Positions 1 to 7,067 of a DNA stretch of 8,912 bases are shown in pieces. Origin of the DNA: Parvularculaceae bacterium (GTDB lineage Bacteria > Pseudomonadota > Alphaproteobacteria > Caulobacterales > Parvularculaceae); contig SHAI01000100.1 in the NCBI GenBank assembly GCA_004213235.1, forward strand, positions 1 to 8,912, read 5' to 3'. The notes beneath the pieces were generated by a model that ran no database searches, was not told the origin of the DNA, and saw nothing but the letters and a program-made list of their open reading frames with translations. Position 1 is the stretch's first letter, and every line of letters starts with the position of its first letter. Both the position numbers and the translations under genes were made by a program.

Positions 1-277
1 CCGCCTCTTCAGCAAGACGGGTCACAGCCTCCATGAAGGAAAGCCCCTGGGTTTCCTGCAGGAAGGTGATGATGTCGCCGTGATTGTTTGAGGAAAAACA
101 GTGATAGGAGCGCCGCTCGTCATTCACCGTAAAGGAAGGCGTTTTTTCCTTGGTAAACGGCGACAGCCCCCACCAGGTATTACCGCGACGCTTCAACTTT
201 ACGCCGCGCCCGACAACATCAGACGCGCGCAGCCGTGACTTTAGTTCGTCAATGAACTCAGGTGAAAACCGAGGCAT
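1..277 (-). CDS. dnaG: DNA primase DnaG, N-terminal part (truncated by window edge)
   Basis: This gene makes the RNA primers for chromosome replication. Only the first 92 codons are visible; the rest lies beyond the left edge. The visible part is the CHC2-type zinc-binding domain: LKSRLRASDVVGR near residues 12-24, SPFTKEKTPSF at 39-49, YHCF at 58-61 and HGDIITFL at 66-73. Compared with the classical C-x2-H...C-x2-C ligand set, the first ligand is S39, the second T42 and the fourth S63; only C60 remains. The rest of the fold signature is intact. From memory, Caulobacter-like alphaproteobacteria carry a similar SPF...FSS form, so this is more likely a lineage trait than an error. The ATG at 277 fits the usual short N-terminus, but the Shine-Dalgarno sequence is weak. 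yqeY lies upstream on the same strand, and rpoD commonly follows dnaG in related genomes, though that cannot be seen here. Confidence 0.93.
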   Translation of the reverse strand, partial: MPRFSPEFIDELKSRLRASDVVGRGVKLKRRGNTWWGLSPFTKEKTPSFTVNDERRSYHCFSSNNHGDIITFLQETQGLSFMEAVTRLAEEA

Positions 278-292
278 AAATTCGCCCAACCC

Positions 293-312
293 GGTAGCGA
301 CCCGCCGCTACC
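293..312. promoter_or_regulatory. Small GC-rich hairpin in the dnaG leader
   Basis: A perfect 7-bp inverted repeat (GGTAGCG at 293-299, CGCTACC at 306-312) encloses a 6-nt loop. It begins 16 nt upstream of the dnaG ATG and would sit in the 5' leader of a yqeY-dnaG transcript. No T-run follows it in the direction of dnaG, so it does not look like an intrinsic terminator. It could slow ribosome access or mark an RNA processing site; both are inference. Confidence 0.4.
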
Positions 313-410
313 CCAACCGATACACTTAACTGATCTCAGCGATTCGGTCATGGACAGACCGCTAAGGATTGGGAAAACCGGTATCGATTTGGGGGAAACT
401 GACGAGGTCA

Positions 411-454
411 CGGCGCTCTCCCGCCGTTCTACCGCCGTTCTCCCGCATTTTTCC
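411..454. repeat. 11-bp imperfect tandem repeat, about four copies
   Basis: Four successive 11-bp units can be read: CGGCGCTCTCC (411-421), CGCCGTTCTAC (422-432), CGCCGTTCTCC (433-443) and CGCATTTTTCC (444-454). The middle two differ at one base; the outer two are more degraded. The array lies in the 190-bp spacer between the yqeY stop and dnaG and codes for nothing recognisable. The rest of this spacer (278-467) holds the dnaG leader hairpin and no gene I can support. Confidence 0.6.
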
Positions 455-467
455 GTCATCCCCGCCC

Positions 468-926
468 TCAGCTCAGCCGCTTTTTCATCATCGCGCCGGC
501 CTTACCGAAATCCATCTCGCCGGTATAACGTTCCTTGAGCACACCCATACAGCGGCCCATATCCTTGAGGCTTTGTGCGCCTTGCGCCGCGATGACATCC
601 CCAATCACGGTAGCGATTTCGTCTTCGGTTAACTGCTTCGGCAGAAATTCCTGTATGACCGAGATTTCAATACGTTCCTGCTCGGCCAGCTCCGGACGGC
701 TCCCCTTTTCAAAGGCTGCAGCGCTATCTTCACGTTGCTTGACCATCTTCGTCAAAATCGCGGTAACCTCAGCGTCGCTCACGCCCTCACAGCGGTCTTC
801 GGCCCGCGCGGCAATATCCCGATCTTTGATTGCTGCGTTGATCAACCGCAATGTCGACACGCGGACCTTGTCATCACGCGCTTTCATTGCGGATTTCAGC
901 GCGTCGTCGATGCGCTCTCTCAACAT
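468..926 (-). CDS. yqeY: GatB/YqeY domain-containing protein
   Basis: This is a 152-residue protein of the YqeY family, which resembles the C-terminal tRNA-binding tail domain of the amidotransferase subunit GatB. Its cellular role is not firmly known. Family features visible are the N-terminal helix LRERIDDALKSAMKARDD (residues 2-19), TLRLINAAIKD shortly after, the MVKQREDSAAAFEKG segment in the middle, EEFLP-like IQEFLPKQLTEDE, and a C-terminal region ending in GAMMKKRLS. The frame is open further upstream to 1016, but the ATG at 926 is preferred: it has an AGGAG box 6 nt upstream and starts at the usual family N-terminus. It precedes dnaG on the same strand with a 190-bp gap, so the two may be co-transcribed. 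It diverges from carA. Confidence 0.93.
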   Translation of the reverse strand: MLRERIDDALKSAMKARDDKVRVSTLRLINAAIKDRDIAARAEDRCEGVSDAEVTAILTKMVKQREDSAAAFEKGSRPELAEQERIEISVIQEFLPKQLTEDEIATVIGDVIAAQGAQSLKDMGRCMGVLKERYTGEMDFGKAGAMMKKRLS

Positions 927-986
927 TTTAATCTCCTGTAGCGGCGCAAAAACGCGCCTGCGATTAGTTTCTTTCAGGTTTTGAAC

Positions 987-1016
987 TTGACCCGAATCGT
1001 TACGCGCCGATATCAA
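987..1016 (+). promoter_or_regulatory. Possible sigma-70-type promoter for carA
   Basis: TTGACC (987-992) and TATCAA (1011-1016) are separated by 18 bp. The -35 matches the consensus at five of six positions and the -10 at four. Transcription would start near 1023 and leave a leader of about 118 nt before carA. The wider spacer (927-1140) is the shared control region of yqeY and carA. I saw no attenuator or convincing operator in it. Confidence 0.3.
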
Positions 1017-1140
1017 CTCCCGATCGCGCTGTTTTCTGGCACGCCGGGAAATCGATGCAGCTTCTGTCTGGCGCGGTCGTCAATATTCTTCGCATTTGCG
1101 CTTTCAGCGCTGACCAGCCGGATGGACGACATATTCACAG

Positions 1141-2316
1141 ATGAGAACAAGTCAAGCACCAGCCCAAAGCGCGACGGGCATAATCGCATTTGCAGACGGG
1201 TTAATTCTCCGGGGTCAGGGCCTTGGTGCCACCGGAGATGCCGTCGGCGAGGTCTGTTTTAACACCGCCATGACCGGATATCAGGAAATTCTCACAGATC
1301 CCTCCTATGCCGGGCAAATTATCACCTTCACCTTCCCCCATATTGGCAATGTGGGGACCAATGACGAGGACGTGGAAAGCGCCAGCGGCCCGGCAGCAAA
1401 TGCTGCACGCGGCGCAATTTTCGCCATGCCCATCACCAGCCATTCCAATTATCGCGCGCGGCAGGATTTGCCGGTTTGGATGAAACGGCGCGGCATTGTC
1501 GGCGTAGCCGGTGTCGACACACGCGCCCTCACCGCCAAGATCAGGCGCGAAGGCGTTGCCCATGCCGCCATTGCCCATAATCCCAACGGGCTCTTTGACG
1601 AGGCTGCGCTCATTGCAAAAGCAAGGGCCTTTGACGGGCTAGAGGGTAAAGAGCTGGCCAACGCGGTGACGACACCGCGCGCGTTTGCGCATACGCAAAA
1701 TCCGTGGGTTTGGAACAAGGGTCATGAAGACACCAATCTATCGCCCGATGCACCGAAAATAATTGTTGTGGATTTTGGCGTCAAACAGAACATCCTCCGC
1801 CTACTGACGGGTGCGGGTGCGCATACAATGGTCGTACCATCAACCGCGCTTGCAGCAGAGATCATTGCGCAAGCCCCTGACGGCGTTGTTTTATCCAATG
1901 GCCCAGGGGACCCCGCGGCAACGGCGCGTTACGCCCTGCCAATGATCAAAGCCCTCCTTGAACGGAAAATGCCATTGTTCGGGATTTGCCTCGGGCACCA
2001 ATTACTGGCCCTGGCCGCCGGAGCGAAAACCATCAAAATGGCCCAGGGGCATCATGGTGCCAATCATCCGGTGAAAGAACATGCCAGTGGCCGGGTGGAA
2101 ATCGTGTCCATGAACCATGGCTTTACCGTTGATACCGATAGCCTGCCCCCCAATGTCGAACCGACATTCACCTCACTTTTTGATGGGACAAATTCTGGCA
2201 TCCGTCTCACCGACGCGCCGGCCATGTCAGTCCAGCATCACCCGGAAGCCTCCCCTGGACCGCAAGACTCTTTCGGCGTATTCAAACAGTTCGTGGAAAG
2301 CCTGAAGGCAGCATAA
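1141..2316 (+). CDS. carA: Carbamoyl-phosphate synthase small (glutaminase) subunit
   Basis: CarA hydrolyses glutamine and passes ammonia to CarB for carbamoyl phosphate synthesis, which feeds pyrimidine and arginine synthesis in the cytoplasm. The protein has 391 residues, normal for the family. The N-terminal CPSase domain shows GEVCFNTAMTGYQEILTDPS (36-55) and FPHIGNVG (65-72). The class I glutamine amidotransferase domain starts near residue 206 and carries LSNGPGDP (251-258), the nucleophile C283 in GICLGHQ, and the H367/E369 pair in QHHPEASPGP. All catalytic residues are present. The ATG at 1141 has only a weak GGA 14 nt upstream, but the next internal ATG would remove conserved sequence. 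carB does not follow; a gloC-like gene lies 40 bp downstream and may be co-transcribed. Confidence 0.97.
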   Translation: MRTSQAPAQSATGIIAFADGLILRGQGLGATGDAVGEVCFNTAMTGYQEILTDPSYAGQIITFTFPHIGNVGTNDEDVESASGPAANAARGAIFAMPITSHSNYRARQDLPVWMKRRGIVGVAGVDTRALTAKIRREGVAHAAIAHNPNGLFDEAALIAKARAFDGLEGKELANAVTTPRAFAHTQNPWVWNKGHEDTNLSPDAPKIIVVDFGVKQNILRLLTGAGAHTMVVPSTALAAEIIAQAPDGVVLSNGPGDPAATARYALPMIKALLERKMPLFGICLGHQLLALAAGAKTIKMAQGHHGANHPVKEHASGRVEIVSMNHGFTVDTDSLPPNVEPTFTSLFDGTNSGIRLTDAPAMSVQHHPEASPGPQDSFGVFKQFVESLKAA

Positions 2317-2356
2317 AAGCCTCAATGCAGGCGCATGACGAAAGGCGATCTTGACA

Positions 2357-3085
2357 ATGACCCAGCACCCGACGCCGCAGATCAGCGTCCAGATCGTTCC
2401 CGTAACACCGTTTCAGCAAAATTGCTCAATAATCCGCGCTGCATCCGGCAAGGCGGCCGTGGTCGATCCGGGCGGCGAACCGGACAAGATCATGGCAGCT
2501 GCGGCCAAAATTGATGCGAAAATCGAAAAAATCTGGCTGACCCATGGGCATCTGGACCATGCCGGCGCTGCTGAAGAAATCAAACGGCGCACCGGCGCGC
2601 CCATCGAAGGCCCCCATCGCGAGGAAGTCTTCTGGCTGAACCAGATCGCCGAATCCTGGAAACGGTTTGGCATTGAAGATGGCGAAGACTGCGCGCCTGA
2701 TCGATTTCTGGACGATGGCGACACGGTTGAACTCGACGGTGTCCACTTTGATGTTGTGTTCACTCCGGGACACACGCCAGGGCACGTGATCTTCCACCAG
2801 AAGGACATGAAACTCGCTCTGGTCGGGGACGTGATTTTCGCTGGCTCTATCGGACGGACCGACTTCCCCCGCGGCGATCATCAAACACTGATTAACTCCA
2901 TTACCGACAAACTATGGCCCCTTGGCGATGACACGCAATTTCTCCCTGGCCATGGGCCCATGTCGACCTTCGGCCATGAGCGCAAATCCAACCCCTTCGT
3001 TGCGGACCACCTGACCGGGTATGCTGGCACAGCCAAAACAGCCGCGGATCCGACAGCTCAGAAGACAACCAAACGCTGGCAGTAA
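2357..3085 (+). CDS. gloC: Metallo-beta-lactamase-fold hydrolase, GloC/YcbL (type II glyoxalase) family
   Basis: This is a likely cytoplasmic hydroxyacylglutathione hydrolase, splitting S-D-lactoylglutathione to lactate and glutathione in methylglyoxal detoxification. Of its 242 residues, the first 215 or so follow E. coli YcbL closely from memory: VTPFQQNCSII near residue 16, then the metal motif THGHLDH (62-68; H63, H65, D67, H68), PGHTPGH with H139, GD with D158, GRTDFPRGDH (166-175), and PGHG with H199. All zinc ligands are present. The last 25 residues form an Ala/Thr/Lys-rich tail absent from YcbL. A TTG six bases upstream could also start the frame, but the ATG at 2357 is better spaced from AAAGGCG (2341-2347). 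It lies 40 bp after carA on the same strand with no terminator between, so read-through is likely. The fold and metal site are sure; the exact substrate is inferred. Confidence 0.9.
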   Translation: MTQHPTPQISVQIVPVTPFQQNCSIIRAASGKAAVVDPGGEPDKIMAAAAKIDAKIEKIWLTHGHLDHAGAAEEIKRRTGAPIEGPHREEVFWLNQIAESWKRFGIEDGEDCAPDRFLDDGDTVELDGVHFDVVFTPGHTPGHVIFHQKDMKLALVGDVIFAGSIGRTDFPRGDHQTLINSITDKLWPLGDDTQFLPGHGPMSTFGHERKSNPFVADHLTGYAGTAKTAADPTAQKTTKRWQ

Positions 3086-3210
3086 TAAACCGCCCCGCTT
3101 CTCGCTGAGCGTTGCCTGACAGGATGATTTTCTACCGCACTGACTTGATGAGCCAGTCCACAAACCGATGGTACGCCAGTTCGTAGCTTCCAGCTCTGCG
3201 GGACGAAGCC

Positions 3211-4620
3211 TTATGCCGATGCGCGCTTTTTGAAAAACAGCGCATTAACACCAAGCGATGTGCTGATTGAGAAGATCAGTGTCGCGAACATCGCGTGAAT
3301 GTAATGTACGGGCGTCCACACAAAACTGAGATAAGCGTAAAGTACAACCCCTGCGACGACACCAAGTATAGCGGCGCGCGCGTCGACATTTTTAAACGCC
3401 AAACCTACAATAAATGCCGACAGGATTGGCATCGACAAGAGGCCATACAGTTTTTGGACAAAGTTGATGATGCTCTCCTGCGCGGCAAAAAACGGCACCA
3501 GAAAAATTGCAAGGACTGTCAATATGCCAGAAACTTTGGCACTCAGCCGCTGGACACGATCCACCCTGCCAAAATATGGCTCGTGGATGTCACACACATA
3601 AAGCGCTGCAGATGCATTCAAGATACTGTTGAATGTCGTCAACACGGCTGCCGCAATGGCGGCCGCAAAAGCGCCGGACAGCCAGCCGGGCAAGACCTCA
3701 CCGACAATCCGGCCATAGGCCGCATCATTTATGTCGCCATAAAGTTTGAAGGCGACGATACCCGGCACGGTAACAATGATCGGCACGATCAGTAACCGAA
3801 TCCCGGCCGCCGTTAGCACGCCTTTTTGCGCCTCGCGTATGTTAGGCGCGGCCATCGCGCGCTGGGTGATGGTCTGGTTCGTGCTCCAGTAAAAGGTCTG
3901 GATAAAGATCATGCCCGTCAAAAGCGTGTGCCATGGGATGGGCGAGTCATTGTCGCCGATCAGTGTCAAACGCTCCGCCGGGATCCCGGAAAAATCAAAA
4001 TCGATTGCCTTGGCCGAGAGATAAACCACCAGCAAGGCGAGGCTGAGGATTAACACACCGCTATAGGTATCAGAAACGGCGACGGCCCTTAAACCGCCTA
4101 GTATGGCATAGGCAGCTCCGACAATCGCAAAGACCACAGCAATTGCTAATAGCGGCAGATCAAGACCGGTCATCGACAATAGAAATAGCGACCCGCCATA
4201 TAAAATGGCCGGCAGGAAAATGAATACATTCCCCAGCAAGAAGAGAACCGATATGAGCGCGCGTATGTTCTTGTCGCCGTATTTCTTCTGCAAAAGTTCC
4301 GTTGTCGTCGTGCAATCATTGCGATAGTAAATTGGCAGAAAGACAAATGCGAGAATGAACAATCCGGCAACGGCGGCGAATTCCCACCATGCGAGCAACA
4401 ACATCTGGTTGCCGTTCATACCGACCAGTTGGTCCGTTGACAGATTTGTCAAGGTGATTGACCCGGCGACGAAATACCAGGACAGACCGCCATTTGCCAA
4501 AAAATAGTCATGGCCAGATGATTTGTCGCCGGTATCTGCAGCGCGGCAGTGCCAATAGGTCGCAAAGCCTATGAGTGCGGTGATCAGGAAGAAGACGGTC
4601 GCTTGGGTAAAATCTATCAT
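3211..4620 (-). CDS. Sodium/solute symporter (SSS family), vSGLT-like sugar transporter
   Basis: This inner-membrane protein is predicted to import a sugar with sodium ions. Its 469 residues contain about 13 hydrophobic segments of the LeuT-like SSS fold. Compared from memory with Vibrio vSGLT: LSTDQLVGMNG (60-70) keeps the sugar-binding Gln (Q64); FYWSTNQTITQR (243-254) keeps the gating Tyr-Trp pair (Y244, W245); the sodium-site hydroxyls are Thr (T328, T329) instead of Ser; Q389 is kept; a lysine near the sugar is Arg (R275). The protein lacks the last helix of vSGLT. An in-frame GTG at 4671 would add 17 residues, but the ATG at 4620 starts just before the first helix, has AGGG nearby, and keeps the direct-repeat region non-coding. 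The divergent alpha-galactosidase suggests galactose or an alpha-galactoside as substrate; this is inference. Confidence 0.9.
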   Translation of the reverse strand: MIDFTQATVFFLITALIGFATYWHCRAADTGDKSSGHDYFLANGGLSWYFVAGSITLTNLSTDQLVGMNGNQMLLLAWWEFAAVAGLFILAFVFLPIYYRNDCTTTTELLQKKYGDKNIRALISVLFLLGNVFIFLPAILYGGSLFLLSMTGLDLPLLAIAVVFAIVGAAYAILGGLRAVAVSDTYSGVLILSLALLVVYLSAKAIDFDFSGIPAERLTLIGDNDSPIPWHTLLTGMIFIQTFYWSTNQTITQRAMAAPNIREAQKGVLTAAGIRLLIVPIIVTVPGIVAFKLYGDINDAAYGRIVGEVLPGWLSGAFAAAIAAAVLTTFNSILNASAALYVCDIHEPYFGRVDRVQRLSAKVSGILTVLAIFLVPFFAAQESIINFVQKLYGLLSMPILSAFIVGLAFKNVDARAAILGVVAGVVLYAYLSFVWTPVHYIHAMFATLIFSISTSLGVNALFFKKRASA

Positions 4621-4655
4621 GCCACCCTGTTTAGCGGGTGTTTGCCGGGAAGTGA

Positions 4656-4744
4656 ATTGAAGAAAGCGCACGCGCGCTGAATTTTCTCCCTTTACGGCGC
4701 CAACGGACAGCGTTTCTCAGTAGCATTTTATTGAAGAAAGTGCA
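4656..4744. repeat. Spaced 15-bp direct repeat in the symporter/galactosidase control region
   Basis: ATTGAAGAAAGCGCA (4656-4670) recurs as ATTGAAGAAAGTGCA (4730-4744), with 14 of 15 bases identical and starts 74 bp apart, close to seven helical turns. Both copies lie between the symporter ATG and the galactosidase leader repeats. Such a pair could be binding sites for a regulator acting on both genes, possibly with looping; that is inference. No regulator gene for the pair is adjacent. Confidence 0.6.
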
Positions 4745-4756
4745 TAGGTTTTAGAC

Positions 4757-4841
4757 GTCCTGCGCTTCGCCAATGCGCGCCTCAACGGTCCGCGCTTTAA
4801 CAGTCCGCGGCTTAACAGTCCGCGCTTCAACAGTTCGCTCT
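4757..4841. repeat. 15-bp imperfect tandem repeat directly upstream of the galactosidase ribosome binding site
   Basis: Three clear 15-bp units follow one another: GTCCGCGCTTTAACA (4788-4802), GTCCGCGGCTTAACA (4803-4817) and GTCCGCGCTTCAACA (4818-4832). A degraded unit precedes them (4773-4787), another with one extra base lies at 4757-4772, and a partial unit (4833-4841) runs into the Shine-Dalgarno sequence. The period is a multiple of three, so the array is open in frame with the gene from an ATG at 4773 and would encode a five-residue repeat of the type TVRAS/TVRAL/TVRGL. It most likely lies in the 5' leader. Confidence 0.8.
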
Positions 4842-4847
4842 AAGGAG
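4842..4847 (+). promoter_or_regulatory. Strong Shine-Dalgarno sequence that sets the galactosidase start
   Basis: AAGGAG stands 6 nt before the ATG at 4854. This is near-ideal spacing and favours 4854 over the in-frame ATG at 4773, which lies at the edge of the 15-bp repeat array and has no comparable box. Confidence 0.75.
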
Positions 4848-4853
4848 ATCAGC

Positions 4854-7037
4854 ATGGCTGACGCGACACGCCCTGAAAATGAGCGGCACACACAAACAAC
4901 ACCACCGCCGCAGTTTATCTCCTTACAAACCACAAACGCGCAGATCATTCTAACCGTGACGCGCGGCGCGCAGCCGGGCGTGTTGTACTGGGGGCAGCCT
5001 TTATCCAACACAAAGCCAGAGGAAATTGCTATCCTATCAACGCGCCAGGCGGTTCATGGCGGCCCGATGATCGACCTGCCGGCCTCTTTTTCCAATGAAC
5101 TTGGCGCAGGGCTTTCTGGTCCGCCGGGATTTATCGCGCACCGCAATGGCCAGGATTGGGCGGCGATATTCCGGGTTACGACCGTCATTCAGGAGAATGA
5201 AACGAAAGCAATGGTGATCTGCAGAGACGAAAACACCAAGCTTCAATGCCAGTACGAATTTGAACTCAATCCAAAAAGCCATGTACTGAGCGTCTCAACG
5301 CGCATCGAAAACATGGGTGCGGATGATATAATCATTGATTGGTGTGCTGCTCTATGTATGCCGCTGGATCCGTCATTTTCCCGCTTGAAGTCCTTCACTG
5401 GTCGCTGGGCGATGGAATTTCAGACTGAGACCATTGAGACATTCACCGGTTCCTATCTACGGGAGAACAAGGCCGGACGGACGAGCCATGACACATTTCC
5501 AGGCCTCATCGCCTTAACAGACCATTCCAATGAAGATAGCGGCAAGGTCGCTGGGTTTCATCTTGGCTGGAGCGGCAATCATAGAAGTCGTGTTGATCGG
5601 CATACCGATGGGCGCAGCTTCCTTCAGATGGGTGAATTGTTTTTCCCCGGCGAGATGCGCCTTTGCCCAGGGGAGGCATATCAAACGCCGCCCTTTTATG
5701 CTGCTTATACGGATCAGGGCTTGAGCCGCCTGTCACAGATGTTTCATACCCATGTCAATGCCGCGATTTTGGACAAACGCACAAAAGACCGAGCCCGCCC
5801 GGTTCACTACAATACCTGGGAAGCAATTTATTTCGATCATTCCGAGGAGAAACTAAAAAAGCTTGCCAAAAAAGCGGCAGCTATTGGCGTTGAGCGGTTT
5901 GTCCTGGACGATGGCTGGTTCGGTGCCCGTCGCAACGACAAATCGGGCCTCGGCGATTGGTACGCCGCCGCGGAGCTATACCCAAATGGGCTATGTGACC
6001 TTGCCGATTATGTCCGGTCATTAGGCATGGAATTTGGTCTCTGGTTTGAGCCGGAAATGGTCAACCCGGATAGCGACCTTTATCGTGCCCACCCTGATTG
6101 GGTCCTCGCTGCGCCCGGGGTTGATCACATTCCCGCACGCAATCAACTTCCGCTGGATCTCACCCGCCGCGAGGTGTGCGATTACCTGTTCGAGAGAATG
6201 CACGATCTCATCAGTACATGCGCCATTGCCTACATAAAATGGGATATGAACCGCGATATTCAGCACCCGGTAAGCCAGGGTCACAGCGCGGCTCACCGCC
6301 AGACCCATGCGGTATCCAAGTTAATGCAGCGCCTGCGGGATGCGCACCCAGACCTTGAGATTGAATCATGCGCCTCCGGCGGCGGGCGCGCAGATTTTGG
6401 TATTCTTCGCCATACAGATCGACTCTGGCTATCGGATTCCAATGACGCCCTGGATCGCCAGTCAATTCAGCTCGGCGGTAGCAGCTTTTTTCCGTTGTCC
6501 GTACTCGGCAGCCATGTCGGCCCGGAAAAATGCCATATAACCCATCGCCGCCTTAATATGGATATGCGCGCAGGCACCGCAATTTTCGGCCATATGGGGC
6601 TGGAGCTCAATCTGTTCAACGAGTCCGAAGCGGATTTGGCGACCCTTGGCGCGGCCATAAGCCTTTATAAAAAGCACCGACAGCTAATTCACGGCGGAAA
6701 TTTTATTCGTATCGACACCCCGGACTATCTCAACATTGTCGGTGTCATTGCCGAAGACCGGACCGAGGCCATGTTCGCCTGTGCCAAACTATCAGGACAC
6801 ACATCAACCCTGCCGCAACGTATCCGGTTTTCCGGTCTCGACAGGGAAAAAGAATACCTGACCCGGATTATATGGCCAATGTCTGACATTGCCATCACCA
6901 CGCCGTCAATCATCGATATTGCTAGTCTGACCGGAGACGGCCATGTCTTTTCTGGCGAAGCCTTATCAGTACACGGTATTCAGTTGCCCCTGATGCACCC
7001 TGGGACATGCATGATTTTTCACTTTCACGAACGCTGA
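4854..7037 (+). CDS. Alpha-galactosidase, glycoside hydrolase family 36
   Basis: This enzyme removes terminal alpha-1,6-linked galactose from sugars such as melibiose and raffinose with retention of configuration. The 727 residues match the usual length of bacterial GH36 enzymes of about 720-745. An N-terminal beta-sandwich domain (to about residue 310) is followed by the catalytic barrel, with LDDGWFGAR (351-359), WFEPEMVNP from 397, RNQLPLDLTRREV, the nucleophile D464 in KWDMNR (462-467), CASGGGRADFG from 506, and the acid/base D528 in LSDSNDALDR. A C-terminal beta domain ends the protein. No signal peptide is present, so it is cytoplasmic and its substrate must be imported, plausibly by the divergent symporter. 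The ATG at 4854 is chosen for its strong AAGGAG box; an ATG at 4773 would add 27 residues encoded by a DNA repeat. Confidence 0.96.
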   Translation: MADATRPENERHTQTTPPPQFISLQTTNAQIILTVTRGAQPGVLYWGQPLSNTKPEEIAILSTRQAVHGGPMIDLPASFSNELGAGLSGPPGFIAHRNGQDWAAIFRVTTVIQENETKAMVICRDENTKLQCQYEFELNPKSHVLSVSTRIENMGADDIIIDWCAALCMPLDPSFSRLKSFTGRWAMEFQTETIETFTGSYLRENKAGRTSHDTFPGLIALTDHSNEDSGKVAGFHLGWSGNHRSRVDRHTDGRSFLQMGELFFPGEMRLCPGEAYQTPPFYAAYTDQGLSRLSQMFHTHVNAAILDKRTKDRARPVHYNTWEAIYFDHSEEKLKKLAKKAAAIGVERFVLDDGWFGARRNDKSGLGDWYAAAELYPNGLCDLADYVRSLGMEFGLWFEPEMVNPDSDLYRAHPDWVLAAPGVDHIPARNQLPLDLTRREVCDYLFERMHDLISTCAIAYIKWDMNRDIQHPVSQGHSAAHRQTHAVSKLMQRLRDAHPDLEIESCASGGGRADFGILRHTDRLWLSDSNDALDRQSIQLGGSSFFPLSVLGSHVGPEKCHITHRRLNMDMRAGTAIFGHMGLELNLFNESEADLATLGAAISLYKKHRQLIHGGNFIRIDTPDYLNIVGVIAEDRTEAMFACAKLSGHTSTLPQRIRFSGLDREKEYLTRIIWPMSDIAITTPSIIDIASLTGDGHVFSGEALSVHGIQLPLMHPGTCMIFHFHER

Positions 7038-7042
7038 GCAAG

Positions 7043-7067
7043 ATGCAATGCGCGGCTAAAATTGCAT
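7043..7067. terminator. Weak candidate terminator hairpin between alpha-galactosidase and lrp
   Basis: ATGCAAT (7043-7049) and ATTGCAT (7061-7067) form a perfect 7-bp stem with an 11-nt loop, starting 5 nt after the galactosidase stop and followed by GACTAAATTTTC. The stem is A/T-rich and the T-run is short, so termination would be weak. It sits between two convergent genes, where a two-way terminator would be expected. Confidence 0.3.

Noticed and set aside
345..361. Inverted repeat CGGTC...GACCG in the yqeY-dnaG spacer.
   Set aside because: Only five base pairs with a 7-nt loop and no supporting context.
943..958. Hairpin GGCGC-AAAAAC-GCGCC upstream of the yqeY ribosome binding site.
   Set aside because: The stem has only 5 bp, and such short G/C stems are common by chance in this sequence.
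927..1016. N-terminal extension of yqeY by 30 residues.
   Set aside because: The extension does not match the family N-terminus, and the ATG at 926 has an AGGAG box with ideal spacing.
3129..3213. Minus-strand peptide SYELAYHRFVDWLIKSVR ending at a stop after the symporter gene; it looks protein-like.
   Set aside because: It has no start codon or ribosome binding site of its own, continues only into the symporter in another frame, and I recognise no family. It may be chance or an old gene remnant.
3295..3795. Plus-strand open frame of 166 codons within the symporter gene.
   Set aside because: The product has no recognisable domain and the frame lies wholly opposite a well-supported membrane protein gene.
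4621..4671. GTG start at 4671 adding 17 residues to the symporter.
   Set aside because: The ATG at 4620 begins just before the first membrane helix, and the GTG falls inside one copy of the spaced direct repeat. The choice is probable, not proven.
4773..4853. N-terminal extension of the galactosidase encoded by the 15-bp repeats.
   Set aside because: The strong AAGGAG box directly before 4854 supports the shorter form; the extension is kept only as a possibility under findings.
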